Positions 9,451-18,921 of a DNA stretch of 64,000 nt are shown here, piece by piece (the stretch's first letter is position 1; every line of letters starts with the position of its first letter). The position numbers and the translations under genes are program-made. Origin of the DNA: Bacteroidetes bacterium UBA1312 (GTDB lineage: Bacteria; Bacteroidota; Bacteroidia; Chitinophagales; Chitinophagaceae); contig DBTQ01000031.1 of NCBI GenBank assembly GCA_002307135.1, forward strand, positions 52,086-116,085. Reading direction: 5' to 3'. Under the pieces are notes generated by a model. The model was not told the DNA's origin. It saw only the letters and a list, made by a program, of their open reading frames with translations, and made no database searches.

Positions 9451-9498
9451 ATAAATTACAAAGCCCGAACTAAATTCAGTTCGGGCTTTGTAATTTAT
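9451..9498. terminator. Bidirectional hairpin terminator
   Basis: A perfect 21-bp stem (arms 9451-9471 and 9478-9498) closes a 6-nt loop. The arms contain AAAGCCCGAACT and its complement, flanked by A- and T-rich ends. It lies between the converging HTH gene (plus) and the ABC permease gene (minus) and can serve both. Confidence 0.85.
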
Positions 9499-9517
9499 GC
9501 TTTAAATTGTTTTAGTG

Positions 9518-10312
9518 CTACCAATCGCCCTTTATAATGCGCCATCGACCTACAATATAGTACACAGCTACCCAGCAAAGGGTAGCAATGGCAAATGACC
9601 AGTCAGTAGGCCCTGTATTGGAGGTCATAGATGCCTTCAATAATCGGGAAGCAGAAGAGGGTAATAGTTCATCGCAACATTGCAAAGGCAAGAATAAGTC
9701 GCCGAAAAACCAATTGTATTTAAAGATAAAGATGGCATGAATAATAGATTCAAAGATAAGGCTATAGGACATGAGAATACCGATAGCAATACCGCTGCGC
9801 TTGAGCAGTAGAGATAGTAATAGCGCGAATCCCAAATAATCTAAACAGGACAAAAAGAGCCATAGTACTTTATCTATGCTTTCAAAAACAGTACTGATAG
9901 GAATACCTGTAGCGACACCGCAAACTAACCCAAGTAGAAAGGTAAATAAGGTAGTGCCAACACTGAGCGTGAGCACGACTTGCCATTTGGCATGATAAAA
10001 TTGCAAACGCGTCCAACCATCAATTACATTTTGTCGATTAGTGCGGTACTGATACTCATTTGTGGTTAATATAGCTACCAATATAGCCAACAGAATAACG
10101 AAGTAACTGGCGAAGAAACATAAGTCGCCCCAAACGGAAGAAAAGTTATAGGCTTTACCTAAAAAATTTAGTCCTTTGGTACCAATAGCTATAATACCGC
10201 TACTTACACCAATATAAAAAAGGCTGAGCAGTCCGGCAAACAAAATGGTCATGATCCAGAATACACGATAGTATTTCAGTTTCATCCATTCTAACAATAA
10301 TAAGTTGGGCAT
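9518..10312 (-). CDS. ABC-2 type transporter permease
   Basis: A 264-residue integral membrane protein with about six hydrophobic segments, for example FWIMTILFAGLLSLFYIGV near the N-terminus and WSFAIATLCWVAVYYIVG at the C-terminus. This fits the permease half of an ABC-2 export system. It follows its ATPase gene (10355-11245) on the same strand. ATG at 10312 is preferred (MPNLLLLEWMKLK is a typical ABC-2 N-terminus). A TTG at 10351 would extend it by 13 residues and leave only a 3-bp gap to the ATPase gene. The substrate is unknown; gene pairs of this type act in antimicrobial-peptide or lipid export. Confidence 0.83.
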   Translation of the reverse strand: MPNLLLLEWMKLKYYRVFWIMTILFAGLLSLFYIGVSSGIIAIGTKGLNFLGKAYNFSSVWGDLCFFASYFVILLAILVAILTTNEYQYRTNRQNVIDGWTRLQFYHAKWQVVLTLSVGTTLFTFLLGLVCGVATGIPISTVFESIDKVLWLFLSCLDYLGFALLLSLLLKRSGIAIGILMSYSLIFESIIHAIFIFKYNWFFGDLFLPLQCCDELLPSSASRLLKASMTSNTGPTDWSFAIATLCWVAVYYIVGRWRIIKGDW

Positions 10313-10354
10313 ATTTTTAAATATTAGGTTGCTGAAAAATAAGGTGGTCAATGA

Positions 10355-11245
10355 TTATTTTTTGGTGAGCTCCATGAAGTGGGCTTCCAGGCTTTTCTTT
10401 TTCATGTTGATATGTGTAAGGCTGATGCCTTTTTCAAAACAGTAGCGATTTATATCTGCCGGAGTTGTGCTCTGATCCAGTACAAGTCGTAATACACGTT
10501 CATTAGGCAAAATGTTTTTAATGCCCGGGAAGCCCGCCAATACCTGCTGCAATAGTATAAGATCAGCAGCACTTATTTCTAACCAGTCTTCGCTTTGAAA
10601 TACATTACTCACTTCACCAGAAGCCAGTAAAGTGCCTTGTTTCAACACCGCTACATGGCTACATACTTTTTCAATTTCGTCCAACAAATGACTGGCAATG
10701 ATAATGGTAATCCCTTGCTTGTTTAATGCTATAATCATATCCCTTATCTCTGCAATACCCTCTGCATCCAACCCATTAGTAGGTTCATCAAGCACCAACA
10801 CTTTAGGTTTACCCAATAAGGCACTCGCAATAGCCAGCCGTTGTTTCATACCTAATGAATAGGTGCTGAATTTAGAATTTTTTCGTTGAGTCAGGTTAAC
10901 GAGATCCAATACTCGGTCTATATCATCAGCACCACGCTCTTTGATGGCAGCATTAATTTCGAGATTGTGTACTGCACTGAGGTAATGATAAAAATTAGGC
11001 GTTTCTAAAAGTGTGCCAATTTGCTTTCGGGCTGTTGTTGGCGGCATACCTCCAAACCATTGAAATGAGCCAGAATCTGCCTGCAAGACATCCAGCAAAA
11101 TGCCGAGCAATGTTGTTTTGCCACTACCATTAGGCCCTAAAATACCAAACACACTTGCATCCGGAACTTCAAATCCAACATCTTTTAATGCGGCTATTCT
11201 GCCATAGTTTTTGTGCAAATTCTGTATAGAAAGTATTGAAGCCAT
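10355..11245 (-). CDS. ABC transporter ATP-binding protein
   Basis: A 296-residue ATPase driving the adjacent permease. Walker A is GPNGSGKTT (37-45), the signature is YSLGMKQRLAIASALLG near 130, Walker B is VLVLDEPTNGLD, and the switch His lies in IIIASHLLDEIE. The long C-terminal extension after about residue 215 is typical of the BcrA/DRA subfamily (antibiotic or lipid exporters). It is the first gene of a two-gene operon with the permease. Specific cargo cannot be read from sequence. Confidence 0.93.
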   Translation of the reverse strand: MASILSIQNLHKNYGRIAALKDVGFEVPDASVFGILGPNGSGKTTLLGILLDVLQADSGSFQWFGGMPPTTARKQIGTLLETPNFYHYLSAVHNLEINAAIKERGADDIDRVLDLVNLTQRKNSKFSTYSLGMKQRLAIASALLGKPKVLVLDEPTNGLDAEGIAEIRDMIIALNKQGITIIIASHLLDEIEKVCSHVAVLKQGTLLASGEVSNVFQSEDWLEISAADLILLQQVLAGFPGIKNILPNERVLRLVLDQSTTPADINRYCFEKGISLTHINMKKKSLEAHFMELTKK

Positions 11246-11430
11246 ACACTGGTGTGTTTAATATTATGGAGAAAAGATACTGCTCGTTGACGAAGACAAA
11301 TGTAGTGGATATAATAATAATAAGACCGTAATATTAAAGCACAATCCAGTACTTGAACATCGACAAAAATTTAATAGTAGTTTCATGCCAATATAAATTT
11401 AAGTACTTTCACATCATATCTTTAAGCCAA

Positions 11431-12405
11431 ATGAGTGAAGCAACAAAACTACACAGCGACGGCATTATCAATGAGGATGAGCTTAATAAAATTCAATATT
11501 ACGAATCGCAAAAGCTATTTTCGATACATTGGGAGTTACGTACCATTCTTTACTTAGGAATCCTGCTTTTAAGCTCCGGTATTGGCATCCTCGTATATCT
11601 GCATATTGATACGATTGGACATCAAGCTATATTAGCCGCTATAGCTCTGGCTTCTGGCGGATGCTTTTATTATGCATTCAAACACAGGCAAGCTTACAGT
11701 AACGTGCAGGTAAAAAACGAGTCTCCGTTGTTCGATTATATTGCACTGCTGGCCTGCTTATTGTTTGGCACTTTTATTGGATATATCCAGTACCAATACC
11801 ATTTGTTTGGATACCATTATGGATTGGCTACAGCAATACCAGCTGTTTTATTTTTTTATTGCGCCTATATTTTCGACCATAAAGGGTTATTGGCACTAGG
11901 ACTTACCGGGCTTGCAAGTAGTGCCGGGCTTAGTATTGCTCCAATGCAGTTATTAGAAAGCAATAATTTCATGAGCAATAATATTCTATTCACAGCACTG
12001 GCATTTGGTGTCATTACAGTTGCTTTTGCCAAGTATAGTGATGTAAAAAACATCAAAGCACATTTTAGTTTCAGCTATCACAATTTTGCAGCCAATTTAT
12101 TGTTCATCGCTACCCTTGCATTATTGTTTAATCAACCTCTCAAACCCCTAAGCTTTATTCTACTCTGCGTGTTGTCATTTTACTTTATCAAATATGCTAT
12201 TGCACAACAGTCATTCTGGTTCTTACTACTCTCTACTCTATACAGTTATATAGGATTGAGTTATGTGGTGTTCTCTTTGATGTATTATGGACATAGCGGT
12301 GGAGACGGCATTTTCACGCTAGGCATTTTCTATCTGTTCGCTTCCTGCGCCGGAGTGATTTATTTCTTTATTAATTATAAAAAAATATTGGGGCTCAAAA
12401 AATGA
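11431..12405 (+). CDS. DUF2157 membrane protein
   Basis: A 324-residue polytopic membrane protein. A short cytosolic N-terminus (IINEDELNKIQYY) is followed by about nine hydrophobic helices, starting with TILYLGILLLSSGIGILVYL and ending YLFASCAGVIYFFINY. The pattern matches DUF2157, a family of unknown function. The ATG at 11431 is preferred to an upstream TTG (11353), which would add 26 residues of poor character. Its stop overlaps the next gene's start (ATGA, 12402-12405), so the two membrane proteins are translationally coupled and probably form one complex. Confidence 0.75.
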   Translation: MSEATKLHSDGIINEDELNKIQYYESQKLFSIHWELRTILYLGILLLSSGIGILVYLHIDTIGHQAILAAIALASGGCFYYAFKHRQAYSNVQVKNESPLFDYIALLACLLFGTFIGYIQYQYHLFGYHYGLATAIPAVLFFYCAYIFDHKGLLALGLTGLASSAGLSIAPMQLLESNNFMSNNILFTALAFGVITVAFAKYSDVKNIKAHFSFSYHNFAANLLFIATLALLFNQPLKPLSFILLCVLSFYFIKYAIAQQSFWFLLLSTLYSYIGLSYVVFSLMYYGHSGGDGIFTLGIFYLFASCAGVIYFFINYKKILGLKK

Positions 12406-13601
12406 TTGCATACAATAAACAATCACTTGACCATTTAAGAATAGTCAGGAAAGCGAAACAATGGCAGGCACAGCAATTGCTGTCGGAAGAACAATTATCT
12501 GTTGTTAGCCAGAAGTACACATCAGATTTTTATACACCCAATCTGTTCATCAAAATTGGACTGTTTATTTTTACGTACATCCTTATCAGTACGGGAACAG
12601 GTCTTTTCAGCATTCTGTTCATAAAAGCGTTTGAGGATTCCAATAGTGGTTTTATCCATTTCTTTTGCTTGTTGTGGGCAACTATATGTGTGGTATCATT
12701 AGAGGTATTGATCAAAAACCGAAAGATATATAAATCAGGCATTGATCAAGCTTTGCTCTATGCCGCCATCATTTTTATATGTTGCAACATAGGTTATTTA
12801 TTTAGAAATTCATTGGACAACAGCAACAGTATTCTTAGCTGCGCCATCATATTGATGCCCATACTTGCATCTGCCATTATTCGTTATGCAGATACACTTG
12901 TTGCATTTTGCCTGGCACTCTGTTGCTATACTATATTTTATTTGCTGGTACTGAAACTGGGTGCTGTTGCCAAAATGATTCTTCCATTTGCATTTATGTT
13001 ATTGTCCGTAGCCATTTATATACTTACACAGCAATTAAAACGTAAAGAGCAATTGATCTATTGGAGGTCGTGCGTTGAGGTATTTGAATGTTTTGCTCTT
13101 GTTACATTCTATATTTCCTGCAATTATTTTGTGATACGGGAATCCAGCATTCACTTTTTCGACCTAAGTTTAAACGAAGGGCAAGATATTCCCTTAGCTA
13201 TCGTGTTCTATTTACTCACCGCTATTGTGCCAATTGTATATGTATATTATGGGCTTAAGCGTAAACGCAAAATTTTATTGTGGGTAGGCCTATTACTAGT
13301 TGCAGCAGCAGCTATGACTTTTAAATATTATTTTAGTCTTGGTCATCCTGAAATAACACTTACCATTGCAGGCATTCTGATGATCGTCATTGCCTATGCT
13401 GCTATTAAATACTTAAAAACGCCTAAACATGGCATTACTTTCGAAGAAGAATTAGACGAAGATAATTTCTTAAAAACAAATGCAGAAGCCATCGTTCTGG
13501 CTCAAAGCTTTGCACAACAAGGAGGTACTGAACAAGCAGAACACCCGATAGAATTTGGTGGTGGCAGCTCCGGTGGTGGTGGCGCAGGCAGCACATACTA
13601 A
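12402..13601 (+). CDS. DUF4401-like polytopic membrane protein with Gly/Ser tail
   Basis: A 399-residue protein with about ten hydrophobic helices, from LFIKIGLFIFTYILIST to ITLTIAGILMIVIAYAAI. A cytosolic C-terminal tail follows, containing EEELDEDNFLKTNAEAIVLAQSF and ending GGGSSGGGGAGSTY. The N-terminus (LLSEEQLSVVSQKY) resembles that of its partner gene upstream, consistent with the DUF2157/DUF4401 pairing seen in other bacteria. It overlaps the upstream gene by 4 bp. The glycine-rich tail is an odd feature shared in style with the TIM44-like protein that converges on it. Function unknown. Confidence 0.72.
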   Translation: MIAYNKQSLDHLRIVRKAKQWQAQQLLSEEQLSVVSQKYTSDFYTPNLFIKIGLFIFTYILISTGTGLFSILFIKAFEDSNSGFIHFFCLLWATICVVSLEVLIKNRKIYKSGIDQALLYAAIIFICCNIGYLFRNSLDNSNSILSCAIILMPILASAIIRYADTLVAFCLALCCYTIFYLLVLKLGAVAKMILPFAFMLLSVAIYILTQQLKRKEQLIYWRSCVEVFECFALVTFYISCNYFVIRESSIHFFDLSLNEGQDIPLAIVFYLLTAIVPIVYVYYGLKRKRKILLWVGLLLVAAAAMTFKYYFSLGHPEITLTIAGILMIVIAYAAIKYLKTPKHGITFEEELDEDNFLKTNAEAIVLAQSFAQQGGTEQAEHPIEFGGGSSGGGGAGSTY

Positions 13602-13624
13602 TCATGTTCAAAGATCAGACGTAG

Positions 13625-13669
13625 CATAAAAGCATAAGAGCTGTCAATGACAGCTCTTATGCTTTTATG
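13625..13669. terminator. Perfect 21-bp hairpin terminator
   Basis: CATAAAAGCATAAGAGCTGTC pairs perfectly with its complement across a 3-nt AAT loop. It lies between the converging DUF4401-like gene and the TIM44-like gene, and works in either direction. Confidence 0.85.
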
Positions 13670-13704
13670 GCCTATATAGTTGAGTTATACAATCGGGTCA
13701 TTCA

Positions 13705-15105
13705 TTAATACCAGGAAAAATCAGTCAATACCCAATTGCGTGCGGTATCTACAACCGGTGCATCACAATAGCCACATGTATCGTTGGTCGTATCGTCATA
13801 AGGAGCTCCACAGCTAGCACATTCATAACTGAAAGCGACTTCCTTCTCAGGAGCACGCAAGGCTGCAAGGTCTTTAGACAATACTATCCCAAAATGATGT
13901 ATAGCAATGTCTCTATCTAACAATACGAGTTTGGTATCTGTACGAACACGCTGATAAGTAGCGCTAAGGGTAAACGAAAGGTTGAGCTTATCTGCTTTTG
14001 TATCGTAGCCGGATAGCGTAACATCATTGAGATACAATCGGTCAAATACGAAATTGCCTATTGTGGCTTTCTGCTGCAATATTATATCAGCAACAGCCTT
14101 ATCAGCAAAGCGGGAAAGCTTTTTATTGTTATCGCCGCCGAACACTTCCATTATTTGCATAAACACATTAGACGCAATATCTTCCACTCGCTGAACAGAA
14201 AACAGCGGATCGTTTTTAGTGATTTCGTGTAAGCCTGCATCTTGCAACATTTGGTTCTTGCCACCGTAATCGTCCATTTGTGTAATTTCACTCAGCACCC
14301 AATCATAAGCCGCGTTATTGGTAAGCGTATGGCAGCTGGAACAACGACTTACTTCTCCTAGTTTATTTTCAAGCGCCGCACCACAATTCGGGCATTGGCT
14401 ACTGCTATACATATCATTAGGAGTTGCAGCTTTGGCATCACTTCTTTTAATAAATGTCCAGTACTCTGTATCGCTATCTCCTTCAAATGATTCATTAAGC
14501 GAAGGATATTTTTCGCTAATAAATTCGTCGTCCATTGAGAATGAAATAGCAACATCTGCTGTTTCATAAGCACCATCTGTACTTATATCGGCAAGGTAAA
14601 TATTATGAATACGGATATTACTCAAGCGGTTGTACTGCGACATTTTTTTCATCATCGCAAACTGTGCAGTAAAGCGCTGGTACACACCATCGGACATCCA
14701 TTGTCGTACTTTACTTAAGTCCTGCCGTTGCCAGGCTTGCTGCAATTCCATAAAAGATGTAGCCACTTTTTCGGGAGTCAGACCTTCAGGAAAGGCATTT
14801 TGAGGTGTTGTAGGCATCAGACCTTCCTGTGGCTCACCATTATTCTGTGGCTGAAGTTTATTTTTAAAAATAAAATACAAGACCAAAACAATAATGACAA
14901 CAACAATTAGAGAAGGACTTAGAAAAAATCCGCCGCCACCGCCACCATAACTGTGACCATAGCCACCGCTGCTATGATAACCACCACCGCCGCCACTATG
15001 GCGCCCTCCGCCACCACCTACACGTGCCAGCGCCGCAAAAGAAAAAAAACTAAAACTGCTGCTCAGCAATAATATCCTTCCTGCTAACGATTTACTTACT
15101 TTCAT
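13705..15105 (-). CDS. TIM44-like domain protein with zinc ribbons
   Basis: A 466-residue membrane-anchored protein. Residues 1-28 are a signal-like hydrophobic segment. Residues 29-60 are a Gly/His/Ser/Tyr-rich stretch (GGGGGRHSGGGGGYHSSGG). One transmembrane helix follows at about 62-80 (LIVVVIIVLVLYFIF). A TIM44-like (Tim44/MRP-L45 fold) domain spans about 105-225 (LTPEKVATSFMELQQAWQRQ). A zinc ribbon CPNCG...CSSC lies near 237-258. A second TIM44-like segment runs to about 420, and a second ribbon CASCG...CGYCD closes the protein near 428-445. It lies 48 bp downstream of the SPFH gene on the same strand, so they likely form an operon. The molecular role is unknown. Confidence 0.82.
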   Translation of the reverse strand: MKVSKSLAGRILLLSSSFSFFSFAALARVGGGGGRHSGGGGGYHSSGGYGHSYGGGGGGFFLSPSLIVVVIIVLVLYFIFKNKLQPQNNGEPQEGLMPTTPQNAFPEGLTPEKVATSFMELQQAWQRQDLSKVRQWMSDGVYQRFTAQFAMMKKMSQYNRLSNIRIHNIYLADISTDGAYETADVAISFSMDDEFISEKYPSLNESFEGDSDTEYWTFIKRSDAKAATPNDMYSSSQCPNCGAALENKLGEVSRCSSCHTLTNNAAYDWVLSEITQMDDYGGKNQMLQDAGLHEITKNDPLFSVQRVEDIASNVFMQIMEVFGGDNNKKLSRFADKAVADIILQQKATIGNFVFDRLYLNDVTLSGYDTKADKLNLSFTLSATYQRVRTDTKLVLLDRDIAIHHFGIVLSKDLAALRAPEKEVAFSYECASCGAPYDDTTNDTCGYCDAPVVDTARNWVLTDFSWY

Positions 15106-15153
15106 TAAAATCAGTCTAAAGAAATGTTCGGAATAGTAACTTAACTATAATTG

Positions 15154-16257
15154 TCATGCGGGCAATGGTGGTGGAACATTGTTGAACAAAGTTGACAATT
15201 CAGCAACAGCAGCTGCAGCTGTCCATTGTGCCATACCAGCTTTCCACACCAATGTTTCGCGTTTCAATGTACCGGTCTGCACCATTTGTGTCAACTGATC
15301 ATTTCCGAAGGGTCCCGTTTGTTCTGTACCTGATGCTACAAAAAACTGAACGCTGCCGGGTAATGGTGGCGGTGTGTTTTGAGTCTGAGCAGCAGTATTA
15401 CCAGCATTACTTAATGAATTGGCAACGACATTACCCATGTTCATTCCTACACCAAGGCCTACACCCATACCTGCAATGCCGCCTGGATTTTCAGCAGCGA
15501 TTTCAATACTTTGTGCTGTTTTAAATTGTGCGAGCTTCTGCATATCAATACGGTTGAGACGCGAGTAATCAAAGATTTCTTTCTTAATATCGTCGGGCAT
15601 AGAGACATTCTCTACGAGGAACTTTGTAATCTTAAGACCGTAAGCATCAAAATCTTCATTGAGCTTATCCTGGCAAGCTTGTGAAAGTTCTTCGAGGTTA
15701 GCAGCAAGCTTGTCAACGGGAATATTTCCGCTGCCTATGGCATTGGTAAATTTGGTCACCATCAGGCTGCGTAATTGCCCGTTAATTTCGTCAGTTGTAA
15801 ACTGACCTTCAGTTCCTGCAATCTCTTTAATAAATTTGCCTCCGTCTATTACACGAAACGCAAAAGTGCCAAATGCACGCAGCTCTATCATACCAAAACG
15901 TGGATCATCCAGTGTGATGGCATTTTTAGTACCCCAACGCTGATCGACAAACTGGCGTGTGCTGATAAAAAACACATCTGCTTTAAAAGGGCTTTCAAAT
16001 CCGTACTTCCAGCCTTTTAGCGTTGCCAGAATAGGCATATTTTGCGTTTGCAGTGTGTACATACCCGGCTGAAACACATCTGCAATTGTACCCTCATTGA
16101 GAAAGACTGCTTGTTGCGACTCACGAACGGTGAGTTTGGCATTCATTTTTATTTCATTATTATAGCGTGGAAACTTCCATACCAGCGTATCGCCGGAGCT
16201 GTCTTCCCATTGGATAATGTCAATAAACTCATTTCTTAATTTATCAAATAGTCCCAT
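15154..16257 (-). CDS. SPFH (virion-core-like) protein with C-terminal GYF_2 domain
   Basis: A 367-residue protein. Residues about 1-250 match the bacterial SPFH family sometimes called virion core protein or YdjI-like (MGLFDKLRNEFIDIIQWEDSS, EGTIADVFQPGMYTL, FGMIELRAFGTFAFRVIDG). A Gly/Met-rich linker follows. Residues about 300-360 form a GYF_2 domain (FFVASGTEQTGPFGNDQLTQM and LVWKAGMAQWTAA), and the tail ends PPPLPA. SPFH proteins form membrane scaffolds and GYF_2 modules bind partners, so the protein probably recruits clients to a membrane site (inference). It heads the operon with the TIM44-like gene. TAGATTTG on the minus strand at 16290-16297 is a plausible -7 promoter element. Confidence 0.85.
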   Translation of the reverse strand: MGLFDKLRNEFIDIIQWEDSSGDTLVWKFPRYNNEIKMNAKLTVRESQQAVFLNEGTIADVFQPGMYTLQTQNMPILATLKGWKYGFESPFKADVFFISTRQFVDQRWGTKNAITLDDPRFGMIELRAFGTFAFRVIDGGKFIKEIAGTEGQFTTDEINGQLRSLMVTKFTNAIGSGNIPVDKLAANLEELSQACQDKLNEDFDAYGLKITKFLVENVSMPDDIKKEIFDYSRLNRIDMQKLAQFKTAQSIEIAAENPGGIAGMGVGLGVGMNMGNVVANSLSNAGNTAAQTQNTPPPLPGSVQFFVASGTEQTGPFGNDQLTQMVQTGTLKRETLVWKAGMAQWTAAAAVAELSTLFNNVPPPLPA

Positions 16258-16289
16258 TGTTGTATAGTTTTGTAAAAAGTTAATTTACG

Positions 16290-16297
16290 CAAATCTA
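16290..16297 (-). promoter_or_regulatory. -7 promoter element for SPFH operon
   Basis: The minus strand reads TAGATTTG, matching the Bacteroidota -7 consensus TAnnTTTG, 33 bp before the ATG at 16257. No clear TTG lies 19-21 bp further upstream, so the call is tentative. Confidence 0.4.
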
Positions 16298-16490
16298 AGC
16301 AATAGCTCATATTATCGAAGAGCCGTCATTAACTTTAATTTTTTTATCACATAAAAATTTCTGTTTACAAAAAACAAACTAAGCTCCACAAAATCGGTAC
16401 AATCTCAATCAGCATTTTAATATTATATCCGGCACGATTAACCACTTAGTAATACTATCTATTTTAAATTATTGAAGTAACTTGCCCGCC

Positions 16491-18215
16491 ATGTTGCAAT
16501 CTCTTTTCAGAAAAAAATCCATTACCCAAATAAAGCAGGATGCCGAAAGTGGTTTCAGCGATAGTGAGCATGGAGGATCACTCAATAGAGTACTTGGTGT
16601 TCGTGACTTAACATTTTTTGGCATGGCAGCCATTATAGGGGCAGGTATATTCAGCACCATAGGCTCTGCATGTTTCAGTGGTGGCCCGGCGGTTATTTAT
16701 TTATTTATTGGTATTGCAGTAGCTTGTGGTTTTTCTGCTTTGTGTTATGCCGAAATGGCTTCACGCATACCTGTGGCCGGCAGCGCTTATACTTACAGCT
16801 ATGCCTCTTTTGGTGAAATAATTGCCTGGATTATCGGCTGGGACCTGATTATGGAATATGCCATTGGTAATGTAACAGTAGCTATTTCGTGGAGTGGCAA
16901 CCTAACAACTTTCCTACATCAGATCGGTATCGATTTGCCTCAGTTTCTGTGCAAAAGCTTTCTGGAGGTAAAAAATGCACATGCAGATTTTATAGAAAAA
17001 ACGGCAAAACACGAAGTTATTCCCGAAGGCATTACTGCATTACATAATTTATGGCTTCATGCACCACATATAGGATCTTTACCCATTATCCTCAATATAC
17101 CTGCATTCCTGATCACTGCCGCCATCACTGCGCTGGTATATATTGGCATCAAAGAAAGCAGGTCGGTGAGTAATGCAATGGTAATATTCAAAATAATAGT
17201 TGTACTGCTTGTAGTGATTATCGGAGCATTTTATGTACGCACAGACAACTGGATTCCGTTTGCACCTAACGGCATGGCTGGTGTACTTAAAGGTACAAGT
17301 GCAGTTTTCTTTGCCTACATTGGCTTTGATGCGCTGGCTACTACAGCCGAAGAATGCAAAAACCCACAAAGAGATTTACCCAGAGGAATGATGTATTCTC
17401 TGATCATTGCAACCTGTCTGTATATTGCAGCAGCGTTAGTATTGACAGGGATGGTCAAATATACAGAGTTAAATAATGAAGCATTTTTAGCAAACGCCTT
17501 TCTTCAAAGAGGGGTCAATTGGATTGGTGGTATAATAGCACTCAGTGCTTTAATAGCTACCGCAAGTGTGTTGCTTGTGTTTCAGATTGGACAACCTCGA
17601 ATCTGGATGAGCATGAGCCGAGATGGCTTATTGCCCAAAAAGTTTGCCGAGATTCATCCAAGATTCAAAACACCAAAGTTTTCTACAATACTTACGGGCT
17701 TTTTGGTAGGTATCCCTGCCCTATTTATGGATGCAGCATTTGTTACCGACATGTGTAGCATAGGTACCCTATTTGCCTTTGTACTGGTTTGTGCCGGCAT
17801 TATGGTTTTACAAAACAGGGAGGGTCTGGACAAACCAAAGTTTAAAGTACCCTATGTCAATGGCAGGTATTTTGCACCTTTATTATTATTAGGAGTTGGC
17901 CTTTGGTTGTTTATTCCGGACAAAAATGGATTTCAGCAAGCATCCGATATTTTCACACTAAAAGGCGGTTATGAAATATGGAAACACTTGATTCCGAGCT
18001 GGTGTTTCTATATAGCTTTAGTGTTTGTAACAATTTTAACGGTTATCCGTAAATATTCCTTACTCCCCCTACTAGGTGTAATATCCTGCTTGTATCTGCT
18101 TTCTACATTGGGTATTATCAATTGGATACGCTTTATCGTTTGGCTGATTATAGGTTTGGTTATCTACTTTACTTATGGCAAAAAGAACAGCAAGCTGGGT
18201 CAGGAAAAACAATAA
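16491..18215 (+). CDS. APC-family amino acid permease
   Basis: A 574-residue inner-membrane amino acid transporter of the cationic-amino-acid (CAT/YfnA-like) type. It has about 12-14 helices and the APC signature GAGIFSTIG in the first helix (near residue 55). It also carries ISWSGNLTTFL, SAVFFAYIGFDALATTAEECKNPQRDLPRG in the consensus loop of helices 6-7, and PRIWMSMSRDGLLP. An ATG at 16491 is preferred to a TTG three codons upstream. The soluble insert after helix 4 (KNAHADFIEKTAKHE) is common in CAT-type members. Substrate specificity is not determinable. Confidence 0.92.
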   Translation: MLQSLFRKKSITQIKQDAESGFSDSEHGGSLNRVLGVRDLTFFGMAAIIGAGIFSTIGSACFSGGPAVIYLFIGIAVACGFSALCYAEMASRIPVAGSAYTYSYASFGEIIAWIIGWDLIMEYAIGNVTVAISWSGNLTTFLHQIGIDLPQFLCKSFLEVKNAHADFIEKTAKHEVIPEGITALHNLWLHAPHIGSLPIILNIPAFLITAAITALVYIGIKESRSVSNAMVIFKIIVVLLVVIIGAFYVRTDNWIPFAPNGMAGVLKGTSAVFFAYIGFDALATTAEECKNPQRDLPRGMMYSLIIATCLYIAAALVLTGMVKYTELNNEAFLANAFLQRGVNWIGGIIALSALIATASVLLVFQIGQPRIWMSMSRDGLLPKKFAEIHPRFKTPKFSTILTGFLVGIPALFMDAAFVTDMCSIGTLFAFVLVCAGIMVLQNREGLDKPKFKVPYVNGRYFAPLLLLGVGLWLFIPDKNGFQQASDIFTLKGGYEIWKHLIPSWCFYIALVFVTILTVIRKYSLLPLLGVISCLYLLSTLGIINWIRFIVWLIIGLVIYFTYGKKNSKLGQEKQ

Positions 18216-18245
18216 TATTAGCAAACAATTCAACTTTCAACATTT

Positions 18246-18767
18246 GTGTTTACCAAAAAATCAATGAATGAACTTGGGCGTATGTCTGTCGATGAAATGC
18301 AATCGTCAGAAAAGCACCCCATTATCATTATTCTCGACGATGTGCGCAGTATGCACAATGTAGGCTCTACTTTTCGTACCTGCGATGCATTTGCCATTTC
18401 AGCCATTTACTTATGTGGCTATACACCTACTCCTCCGCATCGCGACATACATAAAACTGCTCTGGGTGCTACAGAAACGGTAAGCTGGAAACATTTTGAG
18501 CAAACTACTGACGCTATTGCTGCCGCAAAAGAACAAGGCTATACGATTTATGCTGTAGAACAAACACACAATAGTACTGCATTGCAAAATATTAACTGGA
18601 ATAAAAAAACACCCATCGCTCTAGTGTTTGGCAATGAGGTGAACGGAGTCAGTGAAGCCGCACTTAGTATGTCTGACACCTGTATTGAGATACCTCAATG
18701 GGGGTCAAAACATTCATTGAATATATCGGTGAGCCTAGGAGTAGTTGTTTGGGAATTGGTTAAATAG
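18246..18767 (+). CDS. TrmH/SpoU-family RNA 2'-O-methyltransferase
   Basis: A 173-residue SPOUT-class methyltransferase that should add a methyl group from SAM to a ribose 2'-OH of tRNA or rRNA. Motif 1 is VRSMHNVGSTFRTCDAFAI (about 35-53). Motif 2 is ALVFGNEVNGVSE near 126, and motif 3 is IPQWGSKHSLNISVSLGVVVWE at the C-terminus, which forms the trefoil knot. It lacks the N-terminal substrate-binding domain of larger homologues, so the target RNA is unknown. The start may be GTG at 18246 or ATG at 18264. It follows the permease by 30 bp and may be co-transcribed. Confidence 0.9.
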   Translation: MFTKKSMNELGRMSVDEMQSSEKHPIIIILDDVRSMHNVGSTFRTCDAFAISAIYLCGYTPTPPHRDIHKTALGATETVSWKHFEQTTDAIAAAKEQGYTIYAVEQTHNSTALQNINWNKKTPIALVFGNEVNGVSEAALSMSDTCIEIPQWGSKHSLNISVSLGVVVWELVK

Positions 18768-18921
18768 TTTTAAGGAAACATAACTTAAAACCTAAAGAAC
18801 AATGCATATTTAATTATTTATACTTAGTTCTTACGTAAATTATGCTCAGCTAATAGAAAATTCCTTACTTTGCGCTCAGTTACTAACCTAAATTCTTTTA
18901 AAAACTAAAAATTATTCGATT

